Assembly (NCBI GenBank): GCA_046704385.1
Contig: JBJKSB010000090.1
Coordinates: forward strand, 1-64,000
Direction of reading: 5' to 3'
DNA length: 64,000 nucleotides
Origin: GH45 sp046704385
GTDB taxonomy: Bacteria; Bacteroidota; Bacteroidia; Bacteroidales; SZUA-534
Position numbers and translations under genes: made by a program. This document shows, in pieces, positions 41,838-51,512 of this stretch. The stretch's first letter is position 1. Every line of letters begins with the position of its first letter. The notes below the pieces were generated by a model, which made no database searches, had not been told where the DNA came from, and saw only the letters and a program-made list of their open reading frames with translations.

Positions 41838-44800
41838 CTAAAACTGAACATTTATACCCAGTAAATACATCCTGTTCTGAGGATAAGTTCCGGTAGTTTC
41901 AATTCCTTGTTGTAAAGGATCGCTAACTCCAATTTCCGGATCCATTCCTGAGTATTTAGTCATAGTAAGCAAGTTCGTAGCACCCGCATAAATTCTGACC
42001 CGTTCAATATTCAATTTAGATACCAGCTCTTTATTAAAAGTATAACCTATCTGCAGGTTTTTGAGCCTTACATAATTTCCGCTTTCAATAAAAAAGTCCG
42101 AGGGTCTTGTAAAGTTGAGATTATCTCCTTTGGGATCGAGCCGTGGAAGATCTGTATCCGTATTGCCTTCATATAAAACACTTCCATCAGCATTTAGTAT
42201 TGGGTCACGATATTGATCAAGTACCAGTGCAAGCCGGTTCATGCCTTCATCATTCTCCATACCCCAGATTTTTGTTCCGTTAAATATTTTGTACCCGAAT
42301 TTGCCTTCGAAGAACATGGTTAAATCAAAATTTTTGTATTCAAAATTTGCCGAGAAGCCAAAAATAAATTTTGGAATGGGGCTACCGAGTATTACTTTAT
42401 CAGCATCTGTCAATCTACCGTCACCATTTTGGTCTACATATCTGAAATCACCAGGTTTTGCTTTGGTTTGTGCAAATGCAGTATCGCCATTACTCTTTAT
42501 ATAAAATGCCTGGTTTTTAATATACACTTTCCCTTTGGAATCGTAGGCTGCGTCATCCCAGGTAAATAAGCCGTCAGTCTGGAATCCGTAAAACTGTGAA
42601 ACAGGTAATCCTTCAGCCGTTAGCAGGAAGTTTTTGACATTTACCCCAATTGATCCCATAATTAAAGAATCGCCCTGAATATTAACCACTTCATTTTTCA
42701 CATAAGTAACATTCAGATCGAAGCTCGATTTAACAGCATGGCCATTATCTTTATAGCCTAAGCTAAATTCAACACCTGAATTTTTAAATTTTCCAATATT
42801 GGTCATCGGCCTGGCATCGCCTCCTAATTGTGAAATATGACCTGCATATTGGTACATACCAACGGTTGATGGTAAGGGCTGGTTTATTAACATCCCGTCG
42901 TTTTCTTTCATAAAATAATCGGCAGTAAAAGTTAACTGATCATTTAAAAAAGCAAGATCGACTCCAACATTGCTCATAATCATGGTTTCCCAGTGCATAT
43001 TGTAGTTGGGCATTTTTTGTAATGCTGCACCCGATGAGGTATTAATTGATCCGTCAAAAATGTAGTTAAATGCTGTTAAAGTTGAATTTACCGTTGGGTA
43101 ATAAGCATATCGTTCAGGAGCATTGGCACCTGTTTCACCGTATCCAAACCTCAATTTACCAAAACTCAGAAAGCTTAAGCTTTGCATAAATTGTTCTTCG
43201 GAGAATTTCCATCCTACTGAGAATGAAGGAAAAATACCTGAGCGGTTTTTAGGGCCAAATCGTGATGAATAGTCGTTCCTGATATTACAAGTCAATAAAT
43301 ATTTACCCATATAATCATAATTTAACCTTCCGAAATAGGAATACATTTTATCTTCCCAACCGCCTCCGTGTATTAACTGAGTAAGCAAAGTGTCGTTGGT
43401 GCTGGCATCAAAATAGCGCATTTCAGGCGATTCATTAATGAGGTCATACCTTGAACCAGACATATCTTTGCTCCAGTCGCGGCTGGCTTCAACACCTGCC
43501 ATAACGCCAATATTATGATTGCTAAGAATGGTGGCACTATAGTTAACATAGTTTTGGACCTGCCAGCCTTGTTGGTTTGTCTGGCTTTTTGATACATAGT
43601 TGCGATCATTAAAAATAGTTGGGTTGTAATGATAAATTGGAAAAAATTCGTCTATTGAATTATAATTGGTATAAGCGTTAACTTTTGAGGTATAAACCAA
43701 TCCCTTAATAGGTGAAATCTCAATATAGGCATTACCTCCAACCGATTGAGTAGAATTCGATCGATTCGTCACATCGCGGCTTACAACTGGGTTAGCACCT
43801 GTTGGAAACACATTCCAATTACCATTTTGGTCGTAGGGTTTTATATAAGGATAAGCCCTAAGAATATCAAAAACCGGGTTATTAAATTCACTCTGAAATA
43901 CCCATTGATCATACCCGTCAGTTTTAGACTGGGTAAATAAAGCATTTTCTCCAACTTTGATCATTTTGGAAATTTGATGATCTGAATTAATCCTAAAGCT
44001 TAATCTTTTGTAGTTGGTTTTATCAATTATACCGTTCTGATCCTGGTAATTAGTACTTAAAAACACGGTCGAGTTCTCATTACCACCCGATACTGATACG
44101 TTATAATTTTGATTCACGGCAGCTTTTATCATATTGTCCTGCCAATCGTAGTTCATAAGTGTATCAGGCTGGGTAGTAAAGGGGTCTTTGCCTTTTAGCG
44201 CATATATATAATTCATACATTCTGCATATTGTGATGCATCAAGTACATCCAACTTTTTCCACGGTTTTTGACTACCTATTACGTAATCAAAATTTACCTG
44301 CATTTTACCTGCCTTACCCTTTTTGGTAGTTACCAAAATAACACCATTACCACCTGATGATCCGTAAATGGCAGCTGAAGATGCATCTTTTAAAATTTCA
44401 ACAGATTCAATATCAGCAGGGTTAAGATTATCTAAACTTGCCCGAACCCCGTCAACAATAACCAAAGGTTGTGTGCCATTTATTGAAGAGATACCACGAA
44501 TTTGGATAGTTGTACTGGAACCGGGTTGACCCGTATTTTGAGTAATACTTACCCCGGCAGCCCTTCCCTGAAGTGCCTGTTGAACATTAACAGCCGGCAT
44601 TTCAGCCAGTTTTTCAGACGAAACTGATGAAATTGCACCAGTTAAATCACTTTTACGTTGACGTCCATAACCGGTAACCACAACTTCATCCAGCCCCATG
44701 ATATCACTTTCCATTTCAACATTGATGGTGGTTTGATCCTTAACCACAACATCAACAGTTTTGTACCCGATAAATGAAAACTGCAGAACATCACCCACAG

Positions 44801-45044
44801 CAGCCTCAATAGAATAATTGCCGTCAATATCGGTAAGTGTACCTTTTGTTGTACCTTTTACAACTACGGCCAAACCAGGTAGTGGTGACTGAGTAGCAGC
44901 TTCAGTCACTTTCCCTGTGATAACTTTTGTGTCGCCATCGTCATTTTCACTGGCATAAGTCTGATTCACCAGGAAGGGTGAAACAAACAACATACAAGCC
45001 ACAAAAACTTGTATAGATTTTCTAAAATTGAGTAAATTTTGCAT
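41838..45044 (-). CDS. SusC-type TonB-dependent outer-membrane transporter
   Basis: A 1068-residue protein. The signal peptide is followed by a carboxypeptidase-regulatory-like domain ('VITGKVTEAATQSPLPGLAVVVKGT', about 38-115), then the TonB-box region 'DEVVVTGYGRQRKSDLTG' and a plug domain ('QQALQGRAAGVSI', 'IVDGVRASLDNLNP'). The 22-stranded barrel ends in Phe ('LLGINVQF'). It imports oligosaccharides with SusD using proton-motive force via TonB. No ECF sigma/anti-sigma pair or hybrid two-component regulator is seen next to it, so control must be elsewhere. Confidence 0.96.
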   Translation of the reverse strand: MQNLLNFRKSIQVFVACMLFVSPFLVNQTYASENDDGDTKVITGKVTEAATQSPLPGLAVVVKGTTKGTLTDIDGNYSIEAAVGDVLQFSFIGYKTVDVVVKDQTTINVEMESDIMGLDEVVVTGYGRQRKSDLTGAISSVSSEKLAEMPAVNVQQALQGRAAGVSITQNTGQPGSSTTIQIRGISSINGTQPLVIVDGVRASLDNLNPADIESVEILKDASSAAIYGSSGGNGVILVTTKKGKAGKMQVNFDYVIGSQKPWKKLDVLDASQYAECMNYIYALKGKDPFTTQPDTLMNYDWQDNMIKAAVNQNYNVSVSGGNENSTVFLSTNYQDQNGIIDKTNYKRLSFRINSDHQISKMIKVGENALFTQSKTDGYDQWVFQSEFNNPVFDILRAYPYIKPYDQNGNWNVFPTGANPVVSRDVTNRSNSTQSVGGNAYIEISPIKGLVYTSKVNAYTNYNSIDEFFPIYHYNPTIFNDRNYVSKSQTNQQGWQVQNYVNYSATILSNHNIGVMAGVEASRDWSKDMSGSRYDLINESPEMRYFDASTNDTLLTQLIHGGGWEDKMYSYFGRLNYDYMGKYLLTCNIRNDYSSRFGPKNRSGIFPSFSVGWKFSEEQFMQSLSFLSFGKLRFGYGETGANAPERYAYYPTVNSTLTAFNYIFDGSINTSSGAALQKMPNYNMHWETMIMSNVGVDLAFLNDQLTFTADYFMKENDGMLINQPLPSTVGMYQYAGHISQLGGDARPMTNIGKFKNSGVEFSLGYKDNGHAVKSSFDLNVTYVKNEVVNIQGDSLIMGSIGVNVKNFLLTAEGLPVSQFYGFQTDGLFTWDDAAYDSKGKVYIKNQAFYIKSNGDTAFAQTKAKPGDFRYVDQNGDGRLTDADKVILGSPIPKFIFGFSANFEYKNFDLTMFFEGKFGYKIFNGTKIWGMENDEGMNRLALVLDQYRDPILNADGSVLYEGNTDTDLPRLDPKGDNLNFTRPSDFFIESGNYVRLKNLQIGYTFNKELVSKLNIERVRIYAGATNLLTMTKYSGMDPEIGVSDPLQQGIETTGTYPQNRMYLLGINVQF

Positions 45045-45458
45045 AGAATTAAATTGATTATTGGTTAATACTACTTCAAAAAAAGTATCTTAAATTTCCT
45101 TTTATTATTTAAGTTATATCATAAGCGAAGATTTAAACCGTATTATTTAATCACCCCTAAATGCTATCTTCCTTTAAAAAGATTATTTGAACAGAATAGT
45201 TACTACAGTTTTTCCTCTGGTTGACTTTTCATATTCACAGGTAGACAAATTTCTACCCATTTTAAATAAAATCAGACATAGTAAATGTATGCCTCTATTC
45301 TCAATTTGGTGGGTAAAATTCAGGAGGCTTTGGAGTAATTTTAAGGTAGGTGGATATTTTTGTAAATTTTGTGTAATTTTTTATGATCGGAACTTATATG
45401 GTTAATTAAGAATTTGTGCTACACATGATTATGGGTGCGCTATGCAGCAAATTTCTTT
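45045..45458. other. Intergenic region upstream of susC
   Basis: 414 bases between the susC start and the end of the DUF4268 gene. It must hold the susC promoter, but I found no exact TAnnTTTG element on the minus strand. The small open frames do not resemble known proteins. Confidence 0.5.
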
Positions 45459-45944
45459 TTAAAATAAACTATCGGTGCCTTTTCCATATTTATCTTCGAT
45501 TAAAGGTAAAATTTCAATAAAATTGCTTTGGAGTTGATACATATTTTCAGCCATGAACTTAAAAATTTCCGGCCAGTTATCATCCTTTTGAAATTTAAGG
45601 CCCTTTAATTCAGTATATATCCTTGAAACGATCTTGTTGCCAGGTAAAACATAACGGTACAACCATACTAATTCCTGTTCAAATCCACTCTCCAGTATTT
45701 TCTTATAATAATCGAGTTCGGCAAAAATATCAAATCTCCTTTCCTCGTTTTTTAAATTGATCTCTATTAATACCTGAACCGCTCCATTTTCGAAATCAAA
45801 TTTCAGTTCTAATCCTTTTATTCCCGTTTTATATAGCATCCAGGCGACAGGTTTACCAATTTTTAATGAAAAAAAACGGGTATAATTCGAAAAGGCTTCC
45901 CAAAACTCTTTTCTTATCTGCCTGTTCTCTTCCCTACTATTCAT
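45459..45944 (-). CDS. DUF4268-type protein
   Basis: 161 residues from the ATG at 45944 (MNSREENRQIRKEFW). The upstream in-frame extension is only the shadow of the kinase gene. The segments 'FWEAFSNYTRF', 'KGLELKFDFENGAVQVLIEI' and 'DYYKKILESGFEQELVWLY' match the DUF4268 family, which relates to PD-(D/E)XK-like domains attached to DNA methylation or defence genes but also occurs alone. The start overlaps the kinase stop by eight bases, so the two are translationally coupled. The reason for the pairing is unknown. Confidence 0.75.
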   Translation of the reverse strand: MNSREENRQIRKEFWEAFSNYTRFFSLKIGKPVAWMLYKTGIKGLELKFDFENGAVQVLIEINLKNEERRFDIFAELDYYKKILESGFEQELVWLYRYVLPGNKIVSRIYTELKGLKFQKDDNWPEIFKFMAENMYQLQSNFIEILPLIEDKYGKGTDSLF

Positions 45945-46857
45945 ATAAATACGATTTGCAAAATGCTTTTGATAAATAATTATCCTCCGATTGACAAGTA
46001 GTTCCGGCAAAATGATTTGATATCTGCAAACACTTTTCCCATTCCGACATAGGAATAGCTTCAAGATTGGTTTCCGAATCCACAAAAGTGTTAAGGAAAA
46101 AAATAATACCGGCTGTAAACGTATCACCTGCTCCAACCGTACTCAAAATATTTATTTTTTTAGTGGGTGCCATTACCATTCCTTCGGAAGTATAAACCTC
46201 CGATCCCCTATTGCCTTTGGTATAGAATAGTACACGCACCCTAAAATCCTGCATTAATTTCCATGCCTCTTTCCCATTTTGTATTCCAAAAATATTTTGG
46301 AAATCTTCATCAGAACCCTTCACAATGTCAGCTTTCAAAAAGTTATTTTCTATCATAGGCATTAATTCAGGCAGTTGTGGCAGATGCGGTTTCCTGAAAT
46401 TCGGATCATATATTCGGATTGTTTTCTTTCGCATAGTTTCATCCAGGAATTTATGCAATTGGTTATGCATAACCTGATTAATACTGAAAAATGAACCGTA
46501 ATGAATATAATCCCCATTACAAACAATGGGAAAATTTAAATCTACCTGCAATTCATATTTATCTTTATAAAAAGAATATTCCGCATTATTATTTTTATCT
46601 AAAAAGGCCAGTGCCAGGCTGGTTTTGGTTTCAGAATTCCTGTAAACATGATGGGTATGCACTCCGTTATCATTTAAAAAGCCAATCAGTATATCGGAAG
46701 CCTTATCAGCTGACAAAACCGATATATGATTGACATCCATCCCCAATCTGCCCAGCGAGACAGCCGTATTAAGCATCGAACCACCTGGTTTTACACTTAA
46801 ATCGTCCAGCGTTTTAAAAATGATATCTAGTAAGGTTTCACCAATTGTAAAAATCAT
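45937..46857 (-). CDS. PfkB-family carbohydrate kinase (fructokinase-like)
   Basis: A 306-residue cytoplasmic kinase. Substrate-end signature 'VKPGGSMLNTAVSLGRLG' near the N-terminus and the catalytic signature 'STVGAGDTFTAGIIFF' with its general-base Asp near residue 245. The family phosphorylates fructose, ribose, adenosine or 2-keto-3-deoxygluconate; 'fructokinase' is the usual label for this length and pattern, but the substrate is not decidable. It is divergent from siaB and coupled to the DUF4268 gene. Confidence 0.9.
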   Translation of the reverse strand: MIFTIGETLLDIIFKTLDDLSVKPGGSMLNTAVSLGRLGMDVNHISVLSADKASDILIGFLNDNGVHTHHVYRNSETKTSLALAFLDKNNNAEYSFYKDKYELQVDLNFPIVCNGDYIHYGSFFSINQVMHNQLHKFLDETMRKKTIRIYDPNFRKPHLPQLPELMPMIENNFLKADIVKGSDEDFQNIFGIQNGKEAWKLMQDFRVRVLFYTKGNRGSEVYTSEGMVMAPTKKINILSTVGAGDTFTAGIIFFLNTFVDSETNLEAIPMSEWEKCLQISNHFAGTTCQSEDNYLSKAFCKSYLYE

Positions 46858-46944
46858 CCGTGTACGAATTAACTTAATAAAGAGCGTAAAATAATTGATT
46901 TACCAATAAAAATGAAAAACAAAACCGATATTATTAATTTTTTT

Positions 46945-46952
46945 TATATTTG
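46945..46952 (+). promoter_or_regulatory. Candidate -7 promoter element for siaB-siaC
   Basis: TATATTTG fits TAnnTTTG and lies 31 bases before the siaB start codon. No clear -33 element. Confidence 0.5.
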
Positions 46953-46983
46953 TGATATATAAACCTATACATGAAGAAAAAGT

Positions 46984-47529
46984 ATGGCCTTCAGCATCCA
47001 GGAATGGTTAGATAAAATTAGCAAGGATGAAATTTTGTTTCTGTTTAAAGGTGAGGTATCAAGTACATTAATAGCCGACTCCTTGGATGAGATTGAATCC
47101 AGAATTGATGATGCTTCGATGCGGGCCAAAAAAAAGATATATAATGTACTGGTTGAATGCGTTCAAAACCTTTACCACCATTCGGCTATTTTACCCAGTG
47201 ATGGTTCAACAGAAGAAAAAGGTAAATTTGCCATTTTTGCATTAAGTAAAAATAGTATTGGATATCACATAATAACTGGTAATTTTGTACAGGAATCACA
47301 AAAAAGATTTTTGACAAAACATCTCGATCATATAAACACTTTAGATAAAGATGCGTTAAAAGATTTATATAAAGAGATATTAAATAATCAGGAATTTAGT
47401 GAAAAAGGAGGCGGAGGTTTAGGGATGGTAGATATTTCAAGAAAGTCAGGCAGTACCCTTGATTATGAATTCTACGATTACAAGGAAGGATTTTATTTTT
47501 TTAGTTTGAATATTAATATTATTGAATAA
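46984..47529 (+). CDS. siaB: SiaB-type protein kinase
   Basis: A 181-residue cytoplasmic protein with a GHKL-like ATPase fold. 'KKKIYNVLVECVQNLYHHS' is the N-box-like helix and 'SEKGGGGLGMVDISRKSG' the glycine-rich ATP lid. In Pseudomonas, SiaB phosphorylates SiaC to switch its binding to the diguanylate cyclase SiaD; Bacteroidota carry related pairs. Here it is followed after 18 bases by the SiaC homologue. No SiaA phosphatase or SiaD cyclase is nearby, so the downstream target is unknown. Confidence 0.88.
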   Translation: MAFSIQEWLDKISKDEILFLFKGEVSSTLIADSLDEIESRIDDASMRAKKKIYNVLVECVQNLYHHSAILPSDGSTEEKGKFAIFALSKNSIGYHIITGNFVQESQKRFLTKHLDHINTLDKDALKDLYKEILNNQEFSEKGGGGLGMVDISRKSGSTLDYEFYDYKEGFYFFSLNINIIE

Positions 47530-47547
47530 TTAAATAAGCAGAATCAT

Positions 47548-47928
47548 ATGGAACCAATTTCAATTGCAGGAACACCCAAAACACCAACTGTACAATTTGA
47601 TGCCGGAACTGGAAAAGTTGAAATAAAAGGTAGGTCCATACCAGAAAACTCAATTGAATTTTATAAACCATTGGTTGACTGGCTCGAAACTTATCTTTCA
47701 AATCCGGCAGATTTAACTGAGGTGAACATTCAACTTGAATACTTTAATACAAGTAGTTCAAAATGTATTTTGGATGTGTTTAAAAAACTTGAAGCCATCT
47801 ATAAAAGTGGTAACGAAGTCGTAATAAACTGGTATTACGAAGAAGATGATGAGGATATGCTGGAAGCAGGTGAAGATTACCAGTCAATCATCAAAATACC
47901 ATTTAAGATGATTGAAATAAACGATTAA
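47548..47928 (+). CDS. siaC: SiaC-type regulatory phosphoprotein (DUF1987)
   Basis: A 126-residue protein. 'TPTVQFDAGTGKVEIKGRSIPENS' and 'LEYFNTSSSKCILDVFKKLE' are the family hallmarks. The Thr/Ser run in 'FNTSSSK' corresponds to the phosphorylation site of SiaC. The acidic 'YYEEDDEDMLEAGEDY' precedes the last strand. Partner of the SiaB kinase just upstream, in a two-gene unit. Confidence 0.9.
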   Translation: MEPISIAGTPKTPTVQFDAGTGKVEIKGRSIPENSIEFYKPLVDWLETYLSNPADLTEVNIQLEYFNTSSSKCILDVFKKLEAIYKSGNEVVINWYYEEDDEDMLEAGEDYQSIIKIPFKMIEIND

Positions 47929-47952
47929 TTTTAATTATTAACAATAACTCCG

Positions 47953-47982
47953 TAAGGCTATTCGTAAATACGGATGGCCTTA
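47953..47982 (+). terminator. Hairpin between siaC and the convergent ABC gene
   Basis: TAAGGC...GCCTTA with inner CGTA-AA-TACG makes an almost fully paired stem (with G-U pairs), followed by TTCTATTTTTT. It overlaps the last codon of the convergent gene. Probable siaBC terminator. Confidence 0.5.
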
Positions 47983-50900
47983 TTCTATTTTTTCCGATTT
48001 ATCGGCATTTGCCATTCTAAGTTTGGGGATATATTCCACAATTTTTCGTAAAATTCTGAAGTGGAGCATTATGTAAAGCATTATTATATAGAACCATATA
48101 ACCCCGATATTAATCCAATAGGTATCAATTTCATAACCAAAAAACATTTTAAAGGGTGCGTAAAAGTGAGCTTTTACAAACTTGCTTCTGGGTTCCATAT
48201 AAACCGGATCAATTTTCTGATATAGATGATGTTTAAATTCAATAATCCTTTCCAGCGAATTTGAATTTCGTACAAAAGTGGTTAGATTTTCATTGGTACA
48301 TTGTTGTTTCAACTCAATAAACTTTTGCTTATCTTCTTTGGTTGACCGCAAGGTGTTAATAAACTCATCTTTTAATTCATTAGCCTTATTATATTTCTTT
48401 AAATAATAGGTATTCAATAAATTAAGATATTTATCTGCTGCATTTAAAACACTTTCATTGATCCGGTTAATATCCAAATCGTTTAAATATTTAAAATCGA
48501 CAACTTTATTTTTTGCAAGCTCATCTTCAAATTCATTTTTTATTAATCGCAATTCCTGTTTCACCTTTAATTGTTTAACAGGATCCTCATAATACCGTCT
48601 GCAAAATGCCACTTTATTCATTAATGTTTTTATCCAATAATTCTTCTTAAAGTCAGCATGGCTCATTACTTTATCATAAGGGTAAAACCGCTTTTCAAAA
48701 TCATTTTCTTTATATTGATATACTGCCAAGGCTTCATAAGCCCAACGCGCAGTAATTATTTCGCCATACCAGGGTACTTTTGACGGAGATGAAATAGCAG
48801 GATTCAATTTATCAAACGATACTATTACACCACTTAAAATAAGTTGCGGAATTACCAGGAATGGAATTAAAATGTAGATCGTCACCACGGTATCAAAACT
48901 ATCCGAAATATTCAGACCCAGCAGGCTGGCAAAAAACCATGCACTAAAAAGTACCAGCCAATACTCCAGGTACATCCCTTTTATGGCCATTATGGAATTG
49001 CCGATAAGAACAAATAAAAAGGCCTGAAAAGCCGAAATGACAAATAATATTGCCAGTTTACTAAATAAATAACTGGTCCGGCTTAGATTTAAAAACTGTT
49101 CCCGTTTAAGTATTTTCCTGTCTTTGATAATCTCCTCGGCACTCACAGTAAGCCCCACAAAAATTGCCACAATTACGGCCATAAAAATATATACAGGCAA
49201 GTTTGGGTTTCCATTTAATGAATATCCGTTACTCGATAAACTATAATATTTAATTATAAATGAGAGCAGAAAGGCCAGCACAGGCGCTTCAAAAATATTG
49301 ATGATTAAATATTGCCTGTCGGCTAATTTCGAAAGCACATCGCGTGTAATAAAAACCATGAATTGTTTAAACTTACCCGGAATTTTAAAAGAAATGGATG
49401 GAATATTGCCCTCAATTATTTCTTCATCACGTCCTATAGGATGCTCCTCTGTAAAATGTTTGTACCATTCAAACGGGGTTTTCTTCCGGTTATGGGTTAC
49501 GGTTCCATACTCATCCAAAATTTTCGATTCAACAATATTAAATACCTGCTCAGGGTTAACATTTCCACAAATACGGCATTCACTATCGTTCCAGTTGGCA
49601 TGATGAACCTTCGACTTAAAGTAAATAATGGAGTCGACCGGATTACCGTTATAAATTAAATACCCACCATTATCTAAAATGAACAACTTATCGAACATCT
49701 TAAAAATATCTGAGGAGGGTTGATGTATTACGGTAAATATTAATTTACCTTTAAGAGCCAATTCTTTCAACAAATCCATTATATTTTCAGAGTCGCGCGA
49801 TGACAATCCCGAGGTAGGTTCATCAAGAAATAAAATGGCAGGTTCGCGTATTAATTCAAGGGCTATATTTAACCTCTTCCGTTGGCCACCGCTGATTTTT
49901 TTATTCAACGGACTGCCCACCACCATATCTTTAATTTCAAATAATCCCAGGTTTTGCAGCACCCTGTATACCTTTCTGTTAAGCTGAAACCGGCTAATAT
50001 CACCAAAACAAAGCTTGGCATTATAAAACAGGTTCTGATATACCGTTAGTTCTTCAATCAGCAAATCATCCTGCGATACATATCCTATTAACCCTTCAAT
50101 TTTCTCTTTATCATTATGGATATCTATTCCATTGATTTTAACAGAACCCGATGAAGGTTTGTACGAACCGTTCAGCACATTCAACAAGGTTGATTTCCCG
50201 GCCCCGCTGGCACCCATAATTCCCACAAGGCTCCCGCCTTCTTCAACAAAACTGATATTGTTCAGACCAATTTTTCCACCTTTGAAGCGGTATATCACAT
50301 CGTCGGCAACAAACTGAATCTGTTCATCCAATTCATTAATATGATAAGCACTGATAATATCAGAATAATAAATGGGGTGCATTTTGGAATCGCGCAAAGC
50401 CGATCCCTGGGTGAGGATATAAACGCGGTCATTAATGATTAACTGACCGTTAAGGTACATTTCGTGATCACCAAAACAACGTGCCAGGTACATATCAGCC
50501 GGAGGAAAATACATTACCCAAATTTTATCTTCGAGTGTTTCACGCGTTAGATGGCGAACCTGGGGTTTACTGGCCGTTTTCTCATGGTCAATAAGCAGCA
50601 TTCGGGCCGTTAGGGGCATTTCATCGAATGAACTTAATACGTACGATTTAAGTATGTCATAATCTTCAGGTGAATAATGAAAAATATCGGCAACTGTAAA
50701 TACAAATTCAAGTTCCTGTTCCGATATTTCTACATCCGATTTAATGAATTCAATTAAACGTACAAGTACCACAACCTTTTGCCTGATATCGAGTTCCTCG
50801 TTAATTTGGGTACATATTTTAAGAACCTTTACAGAACTTAACGAAAGATTCTTGGCACGCTTTCCTTCCTCTGATTGTTTTTTCTGATAAAGGGCATAAA

Positions 50901-51057
50901 ACCCGTCGAATAATTTAATGTACTCTTCAACCAAGTCTCCGTTTAACTGCTGCTTTAAAAAGGACTCGACAATGTTTCTGCCGTTTCTATTGCTGCTTCT
51001 TGGACCTGCAATAATAGCAAACAGCTGCATTAGTGCTTTAAGAATCCTTTCGCTCAT
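47980..51057 (-). CDS. ABCG-type ABC transporter with TerB-like N-terminal domain
   Basis: A 1025-residue fusion. The N-terminal helical TerB/tellurite-resistance-like domain (about 5-160) is followed by a beta-rich linker. The ATPase domain (about 255-480) has Walker A 'GASGAGKSTLL', signature 'ISGGQRKRL' and Walker B 'ILFLDEPTSGL'. A cytoplasmic segment with a Cys pair ('CRICGNV') comes next, then an ABC2 membrane domain (about 590-780) with six helices, a large soluble loop, and one last helix near 980-1000. Half-transporters of the ABCG kind act as dimers, usually exporting lipids or amphiphiles. Two exported proteins of unknown function lie directly upstream and may be functional partners. 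Confidence 0.85.
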   Translation of the reverse strand: MSERILKALMQLFAIIAGPRSSNRNGRNIVESFLKQQLNGDLVEEYIKLFDGFYALYQKKQSEEGKRAKNLSLSSVKVLKICTQINEELDIRQKVVVLVRLIEFIKSDVEISEQELEFVFTVADIFHYSPEDYDILKSYVLSSFDEMPLTARMLLIDHEKTASKPQVRHLTRETLEDKIWVMYFPPADMYLARCFGDHEMYLNGQLIINDRVYILTQGSALRDSKMHPIYYSDIISAYHINELDEQIQFVADDVIYRFKGGKIGLNNISFVEEGGSLVGIMGASGAGKSTLLNVLNGSYKPSSGSVKINGIDIHNDKEKIEGLIGYVSQDDLLIEELTVYQNLFYNAKLCFGDISRFQLNRKVYRVLQNLGLFEIKDMVVGSPLNKKISGGQRKRLNIALELIREPAILFLDEPTSGLSSRDSENIMDLLKELALKGKLIFTVIHQPSSDIFKMFDKLFILDNGGYLIYNGNPVDSIIYFKSKVHHANWNDSECRICGNVNPEQVFNIVESKILDEYGTVTHNRKKTPFEWYKHFTEEHPIGRDEEIIEGNIPSISFKIPGKFKQFMVFITRDVLSKLADRQYLIINIFEAPVLAFLLSFIIKYYSLSSNGYSLNGNPNLPVYIFMAVIVAIFVGLTVSAEEIIKDRKILKREQFLNLSRTSYLFSKLAILFVISAFQAFLFVLIGNSIMAIKGMYLEYWLVLFSAWFFASLLGLNISDSFDTVVTIYILIPFLVIPQLILSGVIVSFDKLNPAISSPSKVPWYGEIITARWAYEALAVYQYKENDFEKRFYPYDKVMSHADFKKNYWIKTLMNKVAFCRRYYEDPVKQLKVKQELRLIKNEFEDELAKNKVVDFKYLNDLDINRINESVLNAADKYLNLLNTYYLKKYNKANELKDEFINTLRSTKEDKQKFIELKQQCTNENLTTFVRNSNSLERIIEFKHHLYQKIDPVYMEPRSKFVKAHFYAPFKMFFGYEIDTYWINIGVIWFYIIMLYIMLHFRILRKIVEYIPKLRMANADKSEKIE

Positions 51058-51079
51058 GTATTAAAGATATATTGAAATC

Positions 51080-51502
51080 CTACTGCTGAAACCCTATGAG
51101 CAATACAGCAATACCAGAATTTAAATATTTTGCGTCAAGTTTTGCCTCAATGATGCAATCCATGGTATAATCAAATTCAAAATCCCAATAGGGTATATTC
51201 TCAAAATCGTTGTTGCTAAATAAAAGATTACGTTCCTGATCATACACCGAAAATATCAGGTTTCCTTCGTTGGTACCACTATATCCAACAATTCTGTAGG
51301 TACTTCCCCCGTAAAAGGTGGCGTAAAATTCAGCTACCTCATCGCCATTTAACAAAGCGGTATAGGATTGTCCATCAGAAATAAAAGGAAGATTCATGTG
51401 TGATTGACACAGGCTTAATGTAGAATCTAACTGAGCGCTAACCTGATTACTAAATAGGGCGAAAGTAACAATGAGCGATATTATAAATAAATTCCTTTTC
51501 AT
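51080..51502 (-). CDS. Exported protein, unknown function
   Basis: A 140-residue protein with a clear signal peptide (about 1-23, ending SAQ). The mature part is a small beta-rich domain ('YTALLNGDEVAEFYATFYGGSTYRI', 'FEFDYTMDCIIEAKL'). No family recognised. It lies 22 bases upstream of the ABCG-type gene and 10 bases after the lipoprotein gene, so the three probably form an operon. Confidence 0.75.
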   Translation of the reverse strand: MKRNLFIISLIVTFALFSNQVSAQLDSTLSLCQSHMNLPFISDGQSYTALLNGDEVAEFYATFYGGSTYRIVGYSGTNEGNLIFSVYDQERNLLFSNNDFENIPYWDFEFDYTMDCIIEAKLDAKYLNSGIAVLLIGFQQ

Positions 51503-51512
51503 CTTCTATCAT

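Noticed and set aside
45187..45405. 72-residue frame upstream of susC
   Set aside because: No recognisable domain, basic random-looking composition, isolated in an intergenic region.
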